Source: Rhizobium metallidurans
GTDB taxonomy: Bacteria; Pseudomonadota; Alphaproteobacteria; Rhizobiales; Rhizobiaceae
Direction of reading: 5' to 3'
NCBI RefSeq assembly: GCF_014196505.1
Contig: NZ_JACIDW010000005.1
Location: 124,001 to 188,000, forward strand
Length of the DNA stretch: 64,000 nt
Part shown: positions 25,067 through 34,589 of the stretch, piece after piece
How the letters are laid out: every line of letters starts with the position of its first letter
Position numbering within the stretch: position 1 is the first letter of the stretch
Made by a program: the position numbers and the translations under genes
The notes under the pieces: model-generated
The model's input: only the letters and a program-made list of their open reading frames with translations
Told to the model about the DNA's origin: nothing
The model's database searches: none

Positions 25067-25414
25067 ATGTATCAGTTCTCTTATGCCGAGGTCATGCAAG
25101 ACTCGGTGGCCGATGCGAAGGAGCGGGAGCGTCAAGTTCTCGACCGGTCCATCGAGCTTCTCGCGATTGCACGGGACAAAGAGAAGTATGGCCGGGAGGC
25201 CATCGATGCATTGTTTTACACCCGACGGGTTTGGGTGAGTTTTATCGAAGACCTCAAGCATCCGGATAATCAGCTCGAAGTTCAGTTGCGCGCCAATCTG
25301 ATTTCGATCGCGATCTGGATACTGAAAGAGAGCGACCGGATCCGGAAACGGCAGTCGACCAACTTTCAGGGCATTATTGACATTACCACCATCATCAGGG
25401 ATGGACTTAAATGA
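25067..25414 (+). CDS. flaF: FlaF, flagellin expression/assembly regulator
   Basis: FlaF is a small cytoplasmic alphaproteobacterial protein needed for flagellin synthesis and secretion, acting together with FlbT. The 115 residues start MYQFSYAEV and contain the family block [18 protein letters not shown] and [17 protein letters not shown]. The TGA overlaps the flbT start by 4 nt. The pair sits right after the junction genes. Confidence 0.93.
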   Translation: MYQFSYAEVMQDSVADAKERERQVLDRSIELLAIARDKEKYGREAIDALFYTRRVWVSFIEDLKHPDNQLEVQLRANLISIAIWILKESDRIRKRQSTNFQGIIDITTIIRDGLK

Positions 25415-25860
25415 AAAGCACGCTTCGCATCTCGCTAAAAGCCGGGGAAAAGATCTTCATCAACGGCGCGGTTTTGCGCGTCGACCGCAAGGTCGCGCTG
25501 GAATTCCTGAATGATGTCACGTTCCTTCTCGAGAACCACGTCCTTCAGCCGGAAGACGCGACCACGCCTCTGCGCCAGCTCTACTTCATCGCGCAGATGA
25601 TCCTGATCAACCCGGAGGGCAAGGATCAGTCGACGGCGATGTTCCGCAAGTCGGTGACGATGCTCCTCACCTGCTTCAAGAACGAGGAAGTCCTGGCCGA
25701 GCTTAAGCGCATCGACGGTCTCGTTTCGACCGGTCGCGCTTTCGACGCCCTGAAGGCCATCCGCGGTCTCTACGTTATCGAAGACAACATTCTGAACAAC
25801 CAGGAAATGCACCCTGCGATGGTTGAGCAGATTCGCAAGGAGATCGCACCATGGCGGTAG
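25411..25860 (+). CDS. flbT: FlbT, post-transcriptional flagellin regulator
   Basis: In Caulobacter, FlbT binds the 5' leader of flagellin mRNA and promotes its decay when hooks are incomplete. The 149 residues start [20 protein letters not shown] and contain [20 protein letters not shown], both typical of FlbT. It is coupled to flaF and overlaps flgD by 10 nt. The conserved leader elements of the four flagellin genes in this window are possible targets, which is inference. Confidence 0.94.
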   Translation: MKSTLRISLKAGEKIFINGAVLRVDRKVALEFLNDVTFLLENHVLQPEDATTPLRQLYFIAQMILINPEGKDQSTAMFRKSVTMLLTCFKNEEVLAELKRIDGLVSTGRAFDALKAIRGLYVIEDNILNNQEMHPAMVEQIRKEIAPWR

Positions 25861-26291
25861 GCGCAACAGGTTCCGCGACGTCCACGCAGAACACGACGAC
25901 AACGACGTCCTCGGCTCAGAAGAAGGCGTCGCTCAACTACGACAACTTCCTGCAGCTCCTCATCGCCCAGCTGAAGAACCAGGATCCGACCAGCCCGGTC
26001 GATGCCAGCCAGCAGATGGCCCAGCTCGCGAGCTTCTCGCAGGTCGAGCAGACGATCCAGACGAACACCAAGCTGGATACGCTTCTGTCGAGCTCGAGCC
26101 TGACGCAGGCCAGCAGCTATATCGGCAAATACATGACCAGCGCCGATGGCACCGTCGCCGGCACCGTCGCATCGGTAAAAGTCTATTCCGACGGAATTAT
26201 CGCGACGACCTCCGATGGAAAGAGTATCCTTGTTCAGGCGGGAATCACTCTCGCTGATCAGGCGCCGCCGCCGAAGACGACCGGCAGCTGA
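25851..26291 (+). CDS. flgD: FlgD, hook-cap scaffold (short rhizobial form)
   Basis: FlgD caps the growing hook. The N-terminal half carries the family motif [38 protein letters not shown]. At 146 residues the protein lacks most of the C-terminal Tudor/Fn3 part of the enterobacterial protein (about 230), as is usual in rhizobia. The ATG lies inside the end of flbT. fliQ follows after 69 nt. Confidence 0.92.
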   Translation: MAVGATGSATSTQNTTTTTSSAQKKASLNYDNFLQLLIAQLKNQDPTSPVDASQQMAQLASFSQVEQTIQTNTKLDTLLSSSSLTQASSYIGKYMTSADGTVAGTVASVKVYSDGIIATTSDGKSILVQAGITLADQAPPPKTTGS

Positions 26292-26360
26292 TCGACAAGA
26301 AACTGAACGACGGTCCGGCCACCACGTGGACGGACCGAAAGGCGATATGAGGTTGCCTGG

Positions 26361-26627
26361 ATGAATGAAGCTGACGCACTCGATCTGTTCCAGGCGGCGA
26401 TCTGGACCGTTCTCGTTGCCTCCGGGCCGGCCGTGGCCGCGGCGATGATTATCGGTCTCGTCATCGCGCTGTTTCAAGCGCTCACCCAGATCCAGGAAGC
26501 AACGCTCACCTTCGTCCCGAAGATCGTCGCCGTTCTGGTGACGATTGGCCTCTCCGCTCCCTTCGTCGGTTCGCAGATTTCCATCTTCACCAATCTCGTC
26601 TTCTCGCGCATTCAATCCGGCTTCTGA
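26361..26627 (+). CDS. fliQ: FliQ, export gate subunit
   Basis: FliQ is a two-helix component of the FliPQR export channel. The 88 residues have two transmembrane segments (about 14-38 and 52-76) joined by the conserved IALFQALTQIQEATLTFVPK. The length is typical. flhA follows after 88 nt. Confidence 0.95.
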   Translation: MNEADALDLFQAAIWTVLVASGPAVAAAMIIGLVIALFQALTQIQEATLTFVPKIVAVLVTIGLSAPFVGSQISIFTNLVFSRIQSGF

Positions 26628-26715
26628 GCCACCCTCGCGCAAGCTTCGCCATTTAACTGTCGATCCGAATTGGTGGGCATCATGCCCGCACCTCTCATGA
26701 AGAGATGGAATCGAT

Positions 26716-28803
26716 ATGGCGCAACCACCCGCACTACCCCTTCCGAAATCCGGTCCGAGCATACGCGACGTCGGCTTTGCCCTTGGCATCGTCCTCATCA
26801 TCTGCGTGCTTTTCCTGCCGATCCCGCCGTTTCTCATCGACATGGGTCTGGCATTTTCGATCGCGCTGTCGGTTCTCATCCTGATGGTCGCGCTGTGGAT
26901 CGAGAAGCCACTCGAATTCTCGTCCTTCCCGACCATCCTTCTGATCGCCACGATGACGCGCCTGTCGCTCAATATCGCGACGACGCGCGTCATTCTCTCG
27001 AACGGCAACAAGGGCGAGGAAGCGGCCGGCGGCGTTATCGCCGGCTTCGCGAGCCTTGTCATGTCGGGCGATTTCGTGATCGGTTTGATCGTCTTCCTGA
27101 TCCTGATCACCATCAACTTCATCGTTATCACCAAGGGCGCGACCCGTATCGCGGAAGTCGGCGCCCGCTTCACCCTCGATGCCATCCCCGGCAAGCAGAT
27201 GTCGATCGACGCCGACCTGTCGGCCGGCATCATCGACGAGCGCGAGGCGCAGCGCCGCCGCAAGGAGCTCGAAGAGGAGAGCTCCTTCTTCGGCGCCATG
27301 GACGGTGCATCCAAGTTCGTGCGCGGCGACGCCATCGCTGGTCTGATGATCACCGCCATCAACGTCTTCGGCGGCATCATCATCGGCTACTTCCGCCACG
27401 GCATGCCGATCGGCGAAGCGGCCGACGTTTACGTCAAGCTCTCTGTCGGCGACGGTCTGGTGTCGCAGATGCCGGCCCTGATCATCTCGCTCGCCGCAGG
27501 CCTTCTCGTCTCGCGCGGCGGCACCGTCGGTTCGACCGACAAGGCCGTCGTCGGTCAGCTGAGCGGTTATCCGCGCGCGCTCTCGGTCTCCGCCGTGCTG
27601 ATGATCATCCTTGGCCTGATGCCCGGCCTGCCGTTCATTCCGTTCATGTTCCTCGGCGGCGTTCTCGCCTTCGGCGCCTGGTTCATCCCGCGCCAGGTCG
27701 ACGCGGAAAACAAGGTTCTGCGCGAGGAAGAGGAAAAGAAGGTCGTCCAGAACAAGGAACTGGAGAAGGACTCGGTCAAGTCGGTATTGCGCACCTCGGA
27801 AATCGAGCTGGCGCTCGGCAAGATGGTCTCCTCGCGCCTTCTCGGTGCCCACCAGGAACTCGCCTTCCGCGTCGGCAAGATGCGCAAGAAGTTCGCGACG
27901 CAGTACGGCTTCGTCGTTCCCGAGATCAAGGTCACCGACGATATCGGCATCACCGAGAAGTCCTACCAGATCCGCATCCACGGCACGACGGTAGCCTCCA
28001 ACGAGCTGCGTGTCGGCGAAGTGCTTGTCGTTACCGGCTCCGGCCGCAAGCCGCGCGTGCCCGGCGATGATATCCGCGAACCCGCTTTCGGCATGCCCGC
28101 CGTCTCGGTGCTCGAGGCATTCACCGAGGATCTCAAGCGCGAAGGCTTCCAGCCGATCGACAACGTCTCCGTCGTCCTGACCCACATGAGCGAGGTCATC
28201 CGCAACAATCTGCCGGCGCTGCTCTCCTACAAGGACCTCAAGGTTCTGATCGATCGTCTCGATCCCGAGTACAAGAAGCTTGCCGACGAGATCTGCTCCT
28301 CGCACATGTCCTATTCTGGTCTGCAGGCCGTGCTGAAGCTGCTTCTGGCCGAACGCGTCTCGATCCGCAACCTGCATCTCATCCTGGAAGCCGTGGCGGA
28401 ACTTGCCCCGCACGTGCGCAAGACCGAGCAGATCGTCGAGCACGTCCGCGTGCGCATGTCGCAGCAGCTCTGCGGCGACCTTGCCGACAACGGCGTGCTT
28501 CGCGTGTTGCGCCTCGGCAGCAAGTGGGACCTCGCGTTCCACCAGGCCCTGAAGCGTGACAACAAGGGCGAAGTCGTCGAATTCGACATCGATCCGCGCA
28601 TGCTCGAGGAATTCAGCGAGCAGGCGAGCAAAGTTATCCGTGAATTCATGGATCGCGGCCTGCCGTTCGCCCTTGTAACCTCGCCGGAAACACGGTCCTA
28701 TGTGCGCATGATCATCGAGCGTCTGTTCACCACGCTCCCGGTTCTCTCGCATGTGGAACTGGCGAAGGGCATCGAGATAAAGATTCTAGGCTCTATTTCA
28801 TGA
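26716..28803 (+). CDS. flhA: FlhA, export gate protein
   Basis: FlhA forms the nonameric platform that receives chaperone-substrate complexes and couples proton flow to export. The 695 residues have about eight membrane segments in the first 320, with the family block [18 protein letters not shown] and the FHIPEP-region [21 protein letters not shown] large cytoplasmic domain follows. The ATG at 26716 is chosen; a longer shadow frame starts at 26670. The stop overlaps the fliR start by 4 nt. Confidence 0.97.
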   Translation: MAQPPALPLPKSGPSIRDVGFALGIVLIICVLFLPIPPFLIDMGLAFSIALSVLILMVALWIEKPLEFSSFPTILLIATMTRLSLNIATTRVILSNGNKGEEAAGGVIAGFASLVMSGDFVIGLIVFLILITINFIVITKGATRIAEVGARFTLDAIPGKQMSIDADLSAGIIDEREAQRRRKELEEESSFFGAMDGASKFVRGDAIAGLMITAINVFGGIIIGYFRHGMPIGEAADVYVKLSVGDGLVSQMPALIISLAAGLLVSRGGTVGSTDKAVVGQLSGYPRALSVSAVLMIILGLMPGLPFIPFMFLGGVLAFGAWFIPRQVDAENKVLREEEEKKVVQNKELEKDSVKSVLRTSEIELALGKMVSSRLLGAHQELAFRVGKMRKKFATQYGFVVPEIKVTDDIGITEKSYQIRIHGTTVASNELRVGEVLVVTGSGRKPRVPGDDIREPAFGMPAVSVLEAFTEDLKREGFQPIDNVSVVLTHMSEVIRNNLPALLSYKDLKVLIDRLDPEYKKLADEICSSHMSYSGLQAVLKLLLAERVSIRNLHLILEAVAELAPHVRKTEQIVEHVRVRMSQQLCGDLADNGVLRVLRLGSKWDLAFHQALKRDNKGEVVEFDIDPRMLEEFSEQASKVIREFMDRGLPFALVTSPETRSYVRMIIERLFTTLPVLSHVELAKGIEIKILGSIS

Positions 28804-29552
28804 TAACTGACCCGCAAGGGACCGTGTTGGCACTCTTTCTGATCTTCTGCAGGATCGGGGGTTGCGTGCTGACGATGCCGGGCTTTTCGTCGGCGCGTGT
28901 CCCTGCGGTTCTCCGCGTTTTCATCTCCGCCGCGCTTTCGCTTTCGATCATGCCGGTGCTCTGGGACACGGTCTACCCTGCCGTTCGCACCTCGAACGCG
29001 ACCTATATCGGCTTCATTTTCAGCGAATCGCTGATCGGCGTGATGTTCGGAATGCTGGCCCGGCTCTATACGCTGGGCCTCCAGTTCGCCGCCAGCACCG
29101 TCGCCATGATGATCGGCTACACGCAGCCGAGCGCGTCCGATATCTTTGAAGACGGCCAGGAGAGCGCGCTTTCCGGCTTCATCATCTTCGCCGGCATGAT
29201 GATCCTGTTCATGTTGGATTTTCACCACCTCGTCTTCAGGGGGCTGATCGATTCCTACACCTCGATGCCGTTCGGCGGTGTCATGCAGATGCGCAGCACG
29301 CTGATTTCGTTCACCGATACGCTATCGACGACGTTCTCCATCATGCTGCGGCTTTCGAGCCCGTTCCTCATCTACGGATTGTTGTTCAACGTCGCCATCG
29401 GCTTCATCAACAAGCTGGCGCCGCAGATCCCGGTCTACTTCATCTCGACGCCTTATCTGCTCTTCGGTGGCCTCTTCCTCTTCTACTTCTCCGTCGCGGC
29501 GATGATCAGCCAGTTCGGCCAGTCCTTCACCAGCGTGTTCATGGGGCAGTAG
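28800..29552 (+). CDS. fliR: FliR, export gate subunit
   Basis: FliR completes the FliPQR channel. The 250 residues are mostly membrane helices, with the family motifs [20 protein letters not shown] near the N-terminus and [20 protein letters not shown] in the middle. Translation is coupled to flhA by an ATGA overlap. The next gene begins 4 nt after the stop. Confidence 0.95.
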   Translation: MITDPQGTVLALFLIFCRIGGCVLTMPGFSSARVPAVLRVFISAALSLSIMPVLWDTVYPAVRTSNATYIGFIFSESLIGVMFGMLARLYTLGLQFAASTVAMMIGYTQPSASDIFEDGQESALSGFIIFAGMMILFMLDFHHLVFRGLIDSYTSMPFGGVMQMRSTLISFTDTLSTTFSIMLRLSSPFLIYGLLFNVAIGFINKLAPQIPVYFISTPYLLFGGLFLFYFSVAAMISQFGQSFTSVFMGQ

Positions 29553-29556
29553 GCCG

Positions 29557-29970
29557 ATGGCGGAAAAGACGCGCTCGGACAAGCTCAGGCGCCTCGTCGC
29601 GGTCCAGCGGCATCTGGAGCAGATGGCTGAGTTCGATCTCGCCGAAACGACGCGCCAGCGCGCCGAGGTGAGCGAGGAGATGGACAGCGTCATTCATGCG
29701 CTCGGCTCCATGGATCCGGTTCATCACGCTTTTTCGCAAGGCTATGCCGACCGCTTCAGCCGCCTCGGCATCAAGGACAAGCAGCTGACCGGCATGCAGG
29801 AAGTTCACCAGATGCGCGTCCAGCAGGAGCGCGCCAAGGGAGACCGGCTGGAAGACGGCATGCGCGAGGCACTCGATGACGAGCGCCGCGAGGCCGACGA
29901 CAACGCGGTCTATGATATCATCGATCAAAAATACGGTACGCCAGCCTCCAGCAAGCTTCAAAAATCATAA
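29557..29970 (+). CDS. Small coiled-coil flagellar protein, possible FliJ equivalent (137 aa)
   Basis: No database name is recognised. The protein is almost wholly charged helix (Glu, Arg, Gln, Asp) with heptad-like spacing, no membrane segment and no signal peptide. FliJ, the export escort and stalk of FliI, is a two-helix coiled coil of about 140-150 residues, so size and composition agree, and the gene follows fliR by 4 nt. No other FliJ is visible in the window. The assignment is inference; a structural role elsewhere in export is equally possible. Confidence 0.7.
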   Translation: MAEKTRSDKLRRLVAVQRHLEQMAEFDLAETTRQRAEVSEEMDSVIHALGSMDPVHHAFSQGYADRFSRLGIKDKQLTGMQEVHQMRVQQERAKGDRLEDGMREALDDERREADDNAVYDIIDQKYGTPASSKLQKS

Positions 29971-30002
29971 TCGCTTCGATCTGAAATCAAGAGGATTATG
30001 AC

Positions 30003-30566
30003 GTGGCTATTTCACCCCCGAGTGATCTGGTTCTGGACGTTGTCAGGGCGGCCGACCCCATGGAGGTCCAGGCCGCTCAGGAAAAACTGAAGGCAAACCA
30101 GGCTGCTTTCGCGGCCAATAGCCTTGCCGAAGCGGGCAAGGGCTTCACCTCGGCGGTGGACATACTCGATCGCGCCTCCAGCAAGGCCGGCCTCGGCGAC
30201 GTCAACAATCGCACCGGCAACACGACGCAAATCCCCGAGTCCTATCGCAAGTTCGAAGCGATGGTGCTGCAGAACTTCATCAAGAGCATGCTGCCAAGCG
30301 AGAGCGAAGAGGTCTACGGCAAGGGCGCCACCGGTGACATCTGGAAGGGCATGATGGCCGAACAGCTCGGCAACACCATCGCCAAGGGCGATGGCATCGG
30401 CGTTGCCAAGCAGCTTTATCAGGACGCTTTGAAGAAGCAGGAAGGCAGGGTCAACGCCTCCACCGACCAGAACGATCGCAGTGCCGCGGTCAACATGATC
30501 AATGAAATACAGCGCCAGACGTTTGGCGTGACATCGACGGACAACAAGTCCGCAAACGACGCCTGA
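30003..30566 (+). CDS. flgJ: FlgJ-type rod-binding protein lacking a muramidase domain
   Basis: Residues 85-145 carry the rod-binding domain (YRKFEAMVLQNFIKSMLPSE, then GDIWKGMMAEQLGNTIAKGDGIG), equivalent to the N-terminal half of enterobacterial FlgJ. The C-terminal muramidase is absent, as is normal in alphaproteobacteria (CheL-type). It probably acts as rod cap, working with the separate transglycosylase at 19468. A GTG start at 30003 follows AAGAGG; the nearby ATG at 29998 is in another frame. Confidence 0.88.
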   Translation: MAISPPSDLVLDVVRAADPMEVQAAQEKLKANQAAFAANSLAEAGKGFTSAVDILDRASSKAGLGDVNNRTGNTTQIPESYRKFEAMVLQNFIKSMLPSESEEVYGKGATGDIWKGMMAEQLGNTIAKGDGIGVAKQLYQDALKKQEGRVNASTDQNDRSAAVNMINEIQRQTFGVTSTDNKSANDA

Positions 30567-30583
30567 GGGAATCGAGGAAAACA

Positions 30584-30949
30584 ATGGAAATAATCTCGAA
30601 CGAATACCGTATCAAATCGGTTCTTGGACGCCTGGAAATGATCATCGACAACGAGAACGCTCGCATCGGCAGCGATCCGCAGTTTGATCTCAAGGTGTCG
30701 AATGCGCACAAGAGCCGCTGCCTCTATGAGCTGTCGATGCTCTTCAGCGATACCGATCCCAAGGAGCTCGCCGCTTCCCACCTTGAACAGTTGCATGGAC
30801 TGAAGGAAAAGCTGGCGCTGAACGCCCGTCGCGTCGAGGCTCATCTCGAAGCCGTGCGCACGGTCGCCGACCTGCTGAAGAATGCGGTTCAGGACGCGGA
30901 CGCCGACGGCACCTATTCGCAGGAACAGTTCCTGGCGCGTGAACACTGA
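30584..30949 (+). CDS. FlgN-like putative export chaperone (121 aa)
   Basis: This is a small all-helical cytoplasmic protein. The pattern of an early helix ending in ENARI, a Lys/Ser-rich turn, then long helices with LEQLHGLKEKLALNARRVEAHLEAVRTVADLL and a C-terminal tail ending in TYSQEQF, resembles FlgN, the FlgK/FlgL chaperone. Its start is 17 nt after the flgJ stop and its own stop overlaps the next ATG by one base, so it is in the same operon. The identification is by pattern only. Confidence 0.65.
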   Translation: MEIISNEYRIKSVLGRLEMIIDNENARIGSDPQFDLKVSNAHKSRCLYELSMLFSDTDPKELAASHLEQLHGLKEKLALNARRVEAHLEAVRTVADLLKNAVQDADADGTYSQEQFLAREH

Positions 30950-31482
30950 TGATTAAACTCGTTCTTACAGGCGTCTGGGTCTGCGTGATCACGCTGGCGG
31001 CGGTCTATATGTCGGTGACGCTGGCAACGGCGCCGGCTCCCGCCCCCGATCAGTCGAAGCAGAGCCTCGTCGAGCTTGTAAAGGGCGAGTCGATCACCAT
31101 TCCTGTCGTCAAGGATGGCGCCGTCAGCGGCTATTTCCTCGGAAAGCTATCCTTCATGGTCAACAAGGAGATGGTGAAGGGCGCGACCCTGCCGCTCACC
31201 GAAATGACCACCGACGCGCTCTTCTCGCTGCTGGTCGGCAACAAGATGGTCGATATCGCCAATATGAAGTCGTTCGATCCGATTGCCTTCCGCGATATGG
31301 TCAAGAAAGACCTCAACACCAGCCTGGGCGGCGAGTACATCGATCAGGTATTGCTCGAGCAGCTCGACTATCTCTCCAAGGAAGAGGTCGCCGCCAATGC
31401 TTCCGGCCAGCCGAAGAAAACAGGCAAGCCGGTCAATGTCGTCCCGCCCGAGCCCGTCAAGGACGCGGCCGCCGGCGGCTGA
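30949..31482 (+). CDS. Membrane-anchored flagellar-operon protein, weakly FliL-like (177 aa)
   Basis: It has one N-terminal transmembrane segment (about 4-26, LVLTGVWVCVITLAAVYMSV) and then a periplasmic domain. The stretch FDPIAFRDMVKKDLNTSLGG resembles the last helix of FliL, but the final strand is replaced by a Lys/Pro/Ala-rich tail of about 30 residues. It is the last gene of the flagellar run. Whether it is a true FliL paralogue needs a profile comparison. A GC hairpin without a T-run follows at 31497-31517. Confidence 0.65.
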   Translation: MIKLVLTGVWVCVITLAAVYMSVTLATAPAPAPDQSKQSLVELVKGESITIPVVKDGAVSGYFLGKLSFMVNKEMVKGATLPLTEMTTDALFSLLVGNKMVDIANMKSFDPIAFRDMVKKDLNTSLGGEYIDQVLLEQLDYLSKEEVAANASGQPKKTGKPVNVVPPEPVKDAAAGG

Positions 31483-31704
31483 CGACCGCTTGTCGTCGCG
31501 GTGCCCGCGTCACCGCGAGCAGCCGTCCTTCGTGGTTAACAAATCCCTGATATCGCCGGGAAAAATAGACCGGTTTTCCTAAAGGTTGTTTGACGGCGGC
31601 CTGTTATACCGTCCCGCGATGGGCCGACATGCGCGCCGCCTTCCGGATTTGGAAGCCGACGTCCGATCCCAGGCAGACCTCAGTGTTACCGGGATCTCCG
31701 AGCC

Positions 31705-32544
31705 ATGAAGCATTATCGTCAGGAAGCGGGTATGAACCTGATCGCGAATTTCGCGGTCCTCGCCTCTCGTCGCGCCATTTTCGATCTGCCTGTCTGCGAT
31801 CTGGGTTGGGACGATGCGCTCGTCTTCATCAACGAGCTTCTGTCGATGCCGGTCGGCCAGACGTCCATCTCCTTCGTCAACGCGCACAATATGCTTCTGG
31901 CTCTGCGTGACGAGGAATATCGCGACATCCTCTCGCAGAACCTCGTTCTGCCGGATGGCATCGGTCTCAACATTGCATCGAAGATCGCGCACGGATCGCC
32001 TTTCCCGGCCAACCTGAACGGCACCGATTTCGTGCCCGCGCTGCTGACCTTCATGGAGCAGCCGCGCCGCATCGGCCTGATCGGCGGCACGCGCGCAGTG
32101 GTCGAGCGGGCGGCGGTGAATTTCCGCCGGCATGCGCCCTGGCATGAATTCATCGTGATTTCCGACGGCTTCTTCGACAAGAACGAGCCGTCCGCCGTCC
32201 TTGCCGAGGTCGCCGCGCAGGATCTCGACATTGTCATCGTCGGCATGGGCACGCCGTTGCAGGAGAAGTGGGCGCACAAGCACATTCGCGCCGATCACGC
32301 GCGCCTGGTGCTGACCGTCGGCGCCCTGTTCGATTTCGTCTCCGGCTCGGTGCCGCGTGCCCCGAAGCTGGTGCGCTCGATGCGCCTGGAATGGGCCTAC
32401 AGGCTCGTCCAGGAACCGGGTCGCCTCTGGCGCCGTTATGCGCTCGGCATCCCGGCCTTTCTTTATCAGGTCGCCAAGTATCGGTTCAGCCGCCGCAAGG
32501 TCATCCTGAAGCGCTCGGAAATCGGCGACGTCAGTCGAGGTTGA
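31705..32544 (+). CDS. WecG/TagA/CpsF family glycosyltransferase (GT26)
   Basis: These enzymes add N-acetylmannosamine(-uronate) or related sugars to lipid-linked intermediates of surface polysaccharides. Family motifs in order: FVNAHNMLLAL, LNGTDFVPALL, GLIGGTRAVVERAA, IVGMGTPLQEKWA and TVGALFDFVSGSVPRAPKLV. The 279 residues have no clear membrane span and would act at the inner face of the membrane. The start may instead be the Met at 31732, which has AGGAAG just upstream. A Wzz-like gene follows, so the two may act on one polymer. Confidence 0.85.
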   Translation: MKHYRQEAGMNLIANFAVLASRRAIFDLPVCDLGWDDALVFINELLSMPVGQTSISFVNAHNMLLALRDEEYRDILSQNLVLPDGIGLNIASKIAHGSPFPANLNGTDFVPALLTFMEQPRRIGLIGGTRAVVERAAVNFRRHAPWHEFIVISDGFFDKNEPSAVLAEVAAQDLDIVIVGMGTPLQEKWAHKHIRADHARLVLTVGALFDFVSGSVPRAPKLVRSMRLEWAYRLVQEPGRLWRRYALGIPAFLYQVAKYRFSRRKVILKRSEIGDVSRG

Positions 32545-32639
32545 GCGAAAATTAACCTTTTGTTTGCCAAGCCTGTTTAGGCTCGATTAACCACACGCGA
32601 CTGCGATGGGTTCGATCGTTCCATGCACGAGACTTGGTG

Positions 32640-34466
32640 ATGCGCGAAAATCATTCGAGACGTCCCACCCATTCATGGCCATCCGCGCCGAGAGATGAAG
32701 CCGGCTCGAACCGTCTTGACGCGGACCACTTCCCGCTAGAATTGGCCGTGCCGGAAGCGGAGTTGCTGCGGATCATCGAACGGGCCCTTCAGGCGCAGCG
32801 AATGCCACAACCGGAAGAGCCCGCGACGCAGGACGCCGTCCCGCCTCTCGTCAGCCGCATCGAAACCATTCTCGGCAAAAGGCTCGAGGCCGCCAACGAT
32901 GGCGCCACCCCGCCGAAGCAGCCGCTCGACAACGCCGCGCCGAATGCCGCCGTCCCTGACGCCGGTGCCCCGCACGCCGGTGCCCCTGACGCCGCGGCGA
33001 TGGACGATCTGATAGACGATCTGGCTGCGCAGGAATTTCGCGTCGAATCGGCAGCGCACCCGGACATCGAGCATTCGGCGCCGGCATTCCGCCGCAGCCG
33101 CCGGTCGCTGATCGCCGCCGGCGCGCTTTCCGCGCTGGGCGCTCTTGCAGGAGCGATGACCCCGGGCGAGCCATCCGGCTTTCGGGCGCAAAGCCTGCTC
33201 GGCGTCGACGGCGCCGCCAAGGACCGGCCGGCCCTTGTCACAGCGGCACACGATGCCTTGCTCTCGCGGAAAACAGTCGCGACCGCCGTGGCCAGATTGA
33301 GGCTCGACCGCGACGCTGAGTTCGCTGGCGCCAGCGGCAGCGCATTCAATGTCGTCGTCGATATCCTGTCGCCGAGCGGCGTGGCCGCCGATCCGGTCTC
33401 GCGCGCCGAGGCGTCTCTCGCCGCCGCCATTCGTGCCTCGGCCGATCCGAAATCCGGAACGGTCGGGTTCAGCGTCACGACATCGAGTGCTGCGAAATCC
33501 GCGCGCATCGCGTCCTATCTCGTCTCGACCGTAGCCAATCCCGCGTCGACCGCGATCGTCAGCGACAGCGCGGCGAAGAACGCAAGCGCGCAGGCGGATG
33601 CCGAACTGGACGCCTTCACCAGGACGAACGGCCAGGGCAATGTCGAGGTTGCAACCCGGCTGCAGCAGCAGCTTGTCGAGGCCAACGGCGCCCTGCAGGA
33701 CGCGCAGCAGAGGATCGTGGCGGCGAAGGAGCGCGCCGACCTGCTGAAGACCGCGACCGCCGACGATGCGCTGACCGGCGCGCTCGCCGCCGAAATCACC
33801 TCGCCGGCGCTGGACGAGCGCCGTGGCCGCTATGCGCTGGCCAAGTCGACGCTCGCGCAGCTTGCCGCCAGCCTCGGTCCCCGGCATCCGCGTCTGATCG
33901 CCCAGCAGGCCGAGGTGGATGGCCTGCGCGACAGCATCGGACAGGAGCTAGGCAGGCTGTCGCGCGATGCCGCCGACGAAGTCAAGTCGGCTGTCGGCGC
34001 TGTCAGGCAGCTTGGCGACCAGAGAAACACGCTGATCGCGCAAAGCCGCGACACCGGCGTCGATCTCGCCAAGCTGACGGAACTGCGCGAAAAATCGGCC
34101 GCGGTGCGCCAGCGTCTCGAAGATCGGCTCGGCACCGGCGCGATCGGCGCCGATGGCGCGCCGGTGCGGGTCATCAAGGCTCCCGTCGTAACGGCCGTCG
34201 AACCCGGCCGAGGCCCGTGGCTGGCCCCGGCACTCGGCGCGCTGGCTGGCCTCGCCTTCGGTCTTGCGGGCTTCAGGCGACGCGTGGATGCGGGCAAGAC
34301 CATCGCGCACAGCGAGCCGGTCGCCGCGATCGAGCCGTCGGTCGATATCCCGCGTCAGCCTGTGTCGGAGCCCGTGGCCGAGCACGCCGCGGACGAGGTC
34401 GAAATCCTCCGCGCCGAGATCGCCGCCATGCGCGACCGCCTGCGCTCCTACGCCGCGACGGCCTGA
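32640..34466 (+). CDS. Wzz/GumC-like polysaccharide chain-length protein without kinase domain
   Basis: The 608 residues comprise a long Pro/Ala/Asp-rich cytoplasmic N-terminus (about 150 residues), a first membrane segment (about 160-180, LIAAGALSALGALAGAM) and a periplasmic part of about 340 residues with extended coiled coil. The second membrane segment (about 520-540, GPWLAPALGALAGLAFGLAG) is followed by a C-terminal tail ending in a short helix. There is no C-terminal Walker-type BY-kinase. It probably partners the GT26 gene 95 nt upstream. The ATG at 32640 is preferred over the TTG and GTG codons just before it. Confidence 0.75.
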   Translation: MRENHSRRPTHSWPSAPRDEAGSNRLDADHFPLELAVPEAELLRIIERALQAQRMPQPEEPATQDAVPPLVSRIETILGKRLEAANDGATPPKQPLDNAAPNAAVPDAGAPHAGAPDAAAMDDLIDDLAAQEFRVESAAHPDIEHSAPAFRRSRRSLIAAGALSALGALAGAMTPGEPSGFRAQSLLGVDGAAKDRPALVTAAHDALLSRKTVATAVARLRLDRDAEFAGASGSAFNVVVDILSPSGVAADPVSRAEASLAAAIRASADPKSGTVGFSVTTSSAAKSARIASYLVSTVANPASTAIVSDSAAKNASAQADAELDAFTRTNGQGNVEVATRLQQQLVEANGALQDAQQRIVAAKERADLLKTATADDALTGALAAEITSPALDERRGRYALAKSTLAQLAASLGPRHPRLIAQQAEVDGLRDSIGQELGRLSRDAADEVKSAVGAVRQLGDQRNTLIAQSRDTGVDLAKLTELREKSAAVRQRLEDRLGTGAIGADGAPVRVIKAPVVTAVEPGRGPWLAPALGALAGLAFGLAGFRRRVDAGKTIAHSEPVAAIEPSVDIPRQPVSEPVAEHAADEVEILRAEIAAMRDRLRSYAATA

Positions 34467-34589
34467 TCGTCACCCACCTGCGGCATGATTGTACTTGCAT
34501 TTCTCGTTTCAGGCAGGATAGGGCGTGGACAGGCAAATTGTGTCTGATGCCGCCGACTAGAATGGCGGCGTAGTGGCAGGGAGACGGTC

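Noticed and set aside
26734-28752. 672-codon open frame antisense to flhA
   Set aside because: It is charged and low-complexity with no domain, a shadow of third-position GC bias in flhA.
31497-31517. Hairpin after the last flagellar gene as a terminator
   Set aside because: The 7-bp stem is not followed by a T-run, so it was mentioned but not listed as a terminator.
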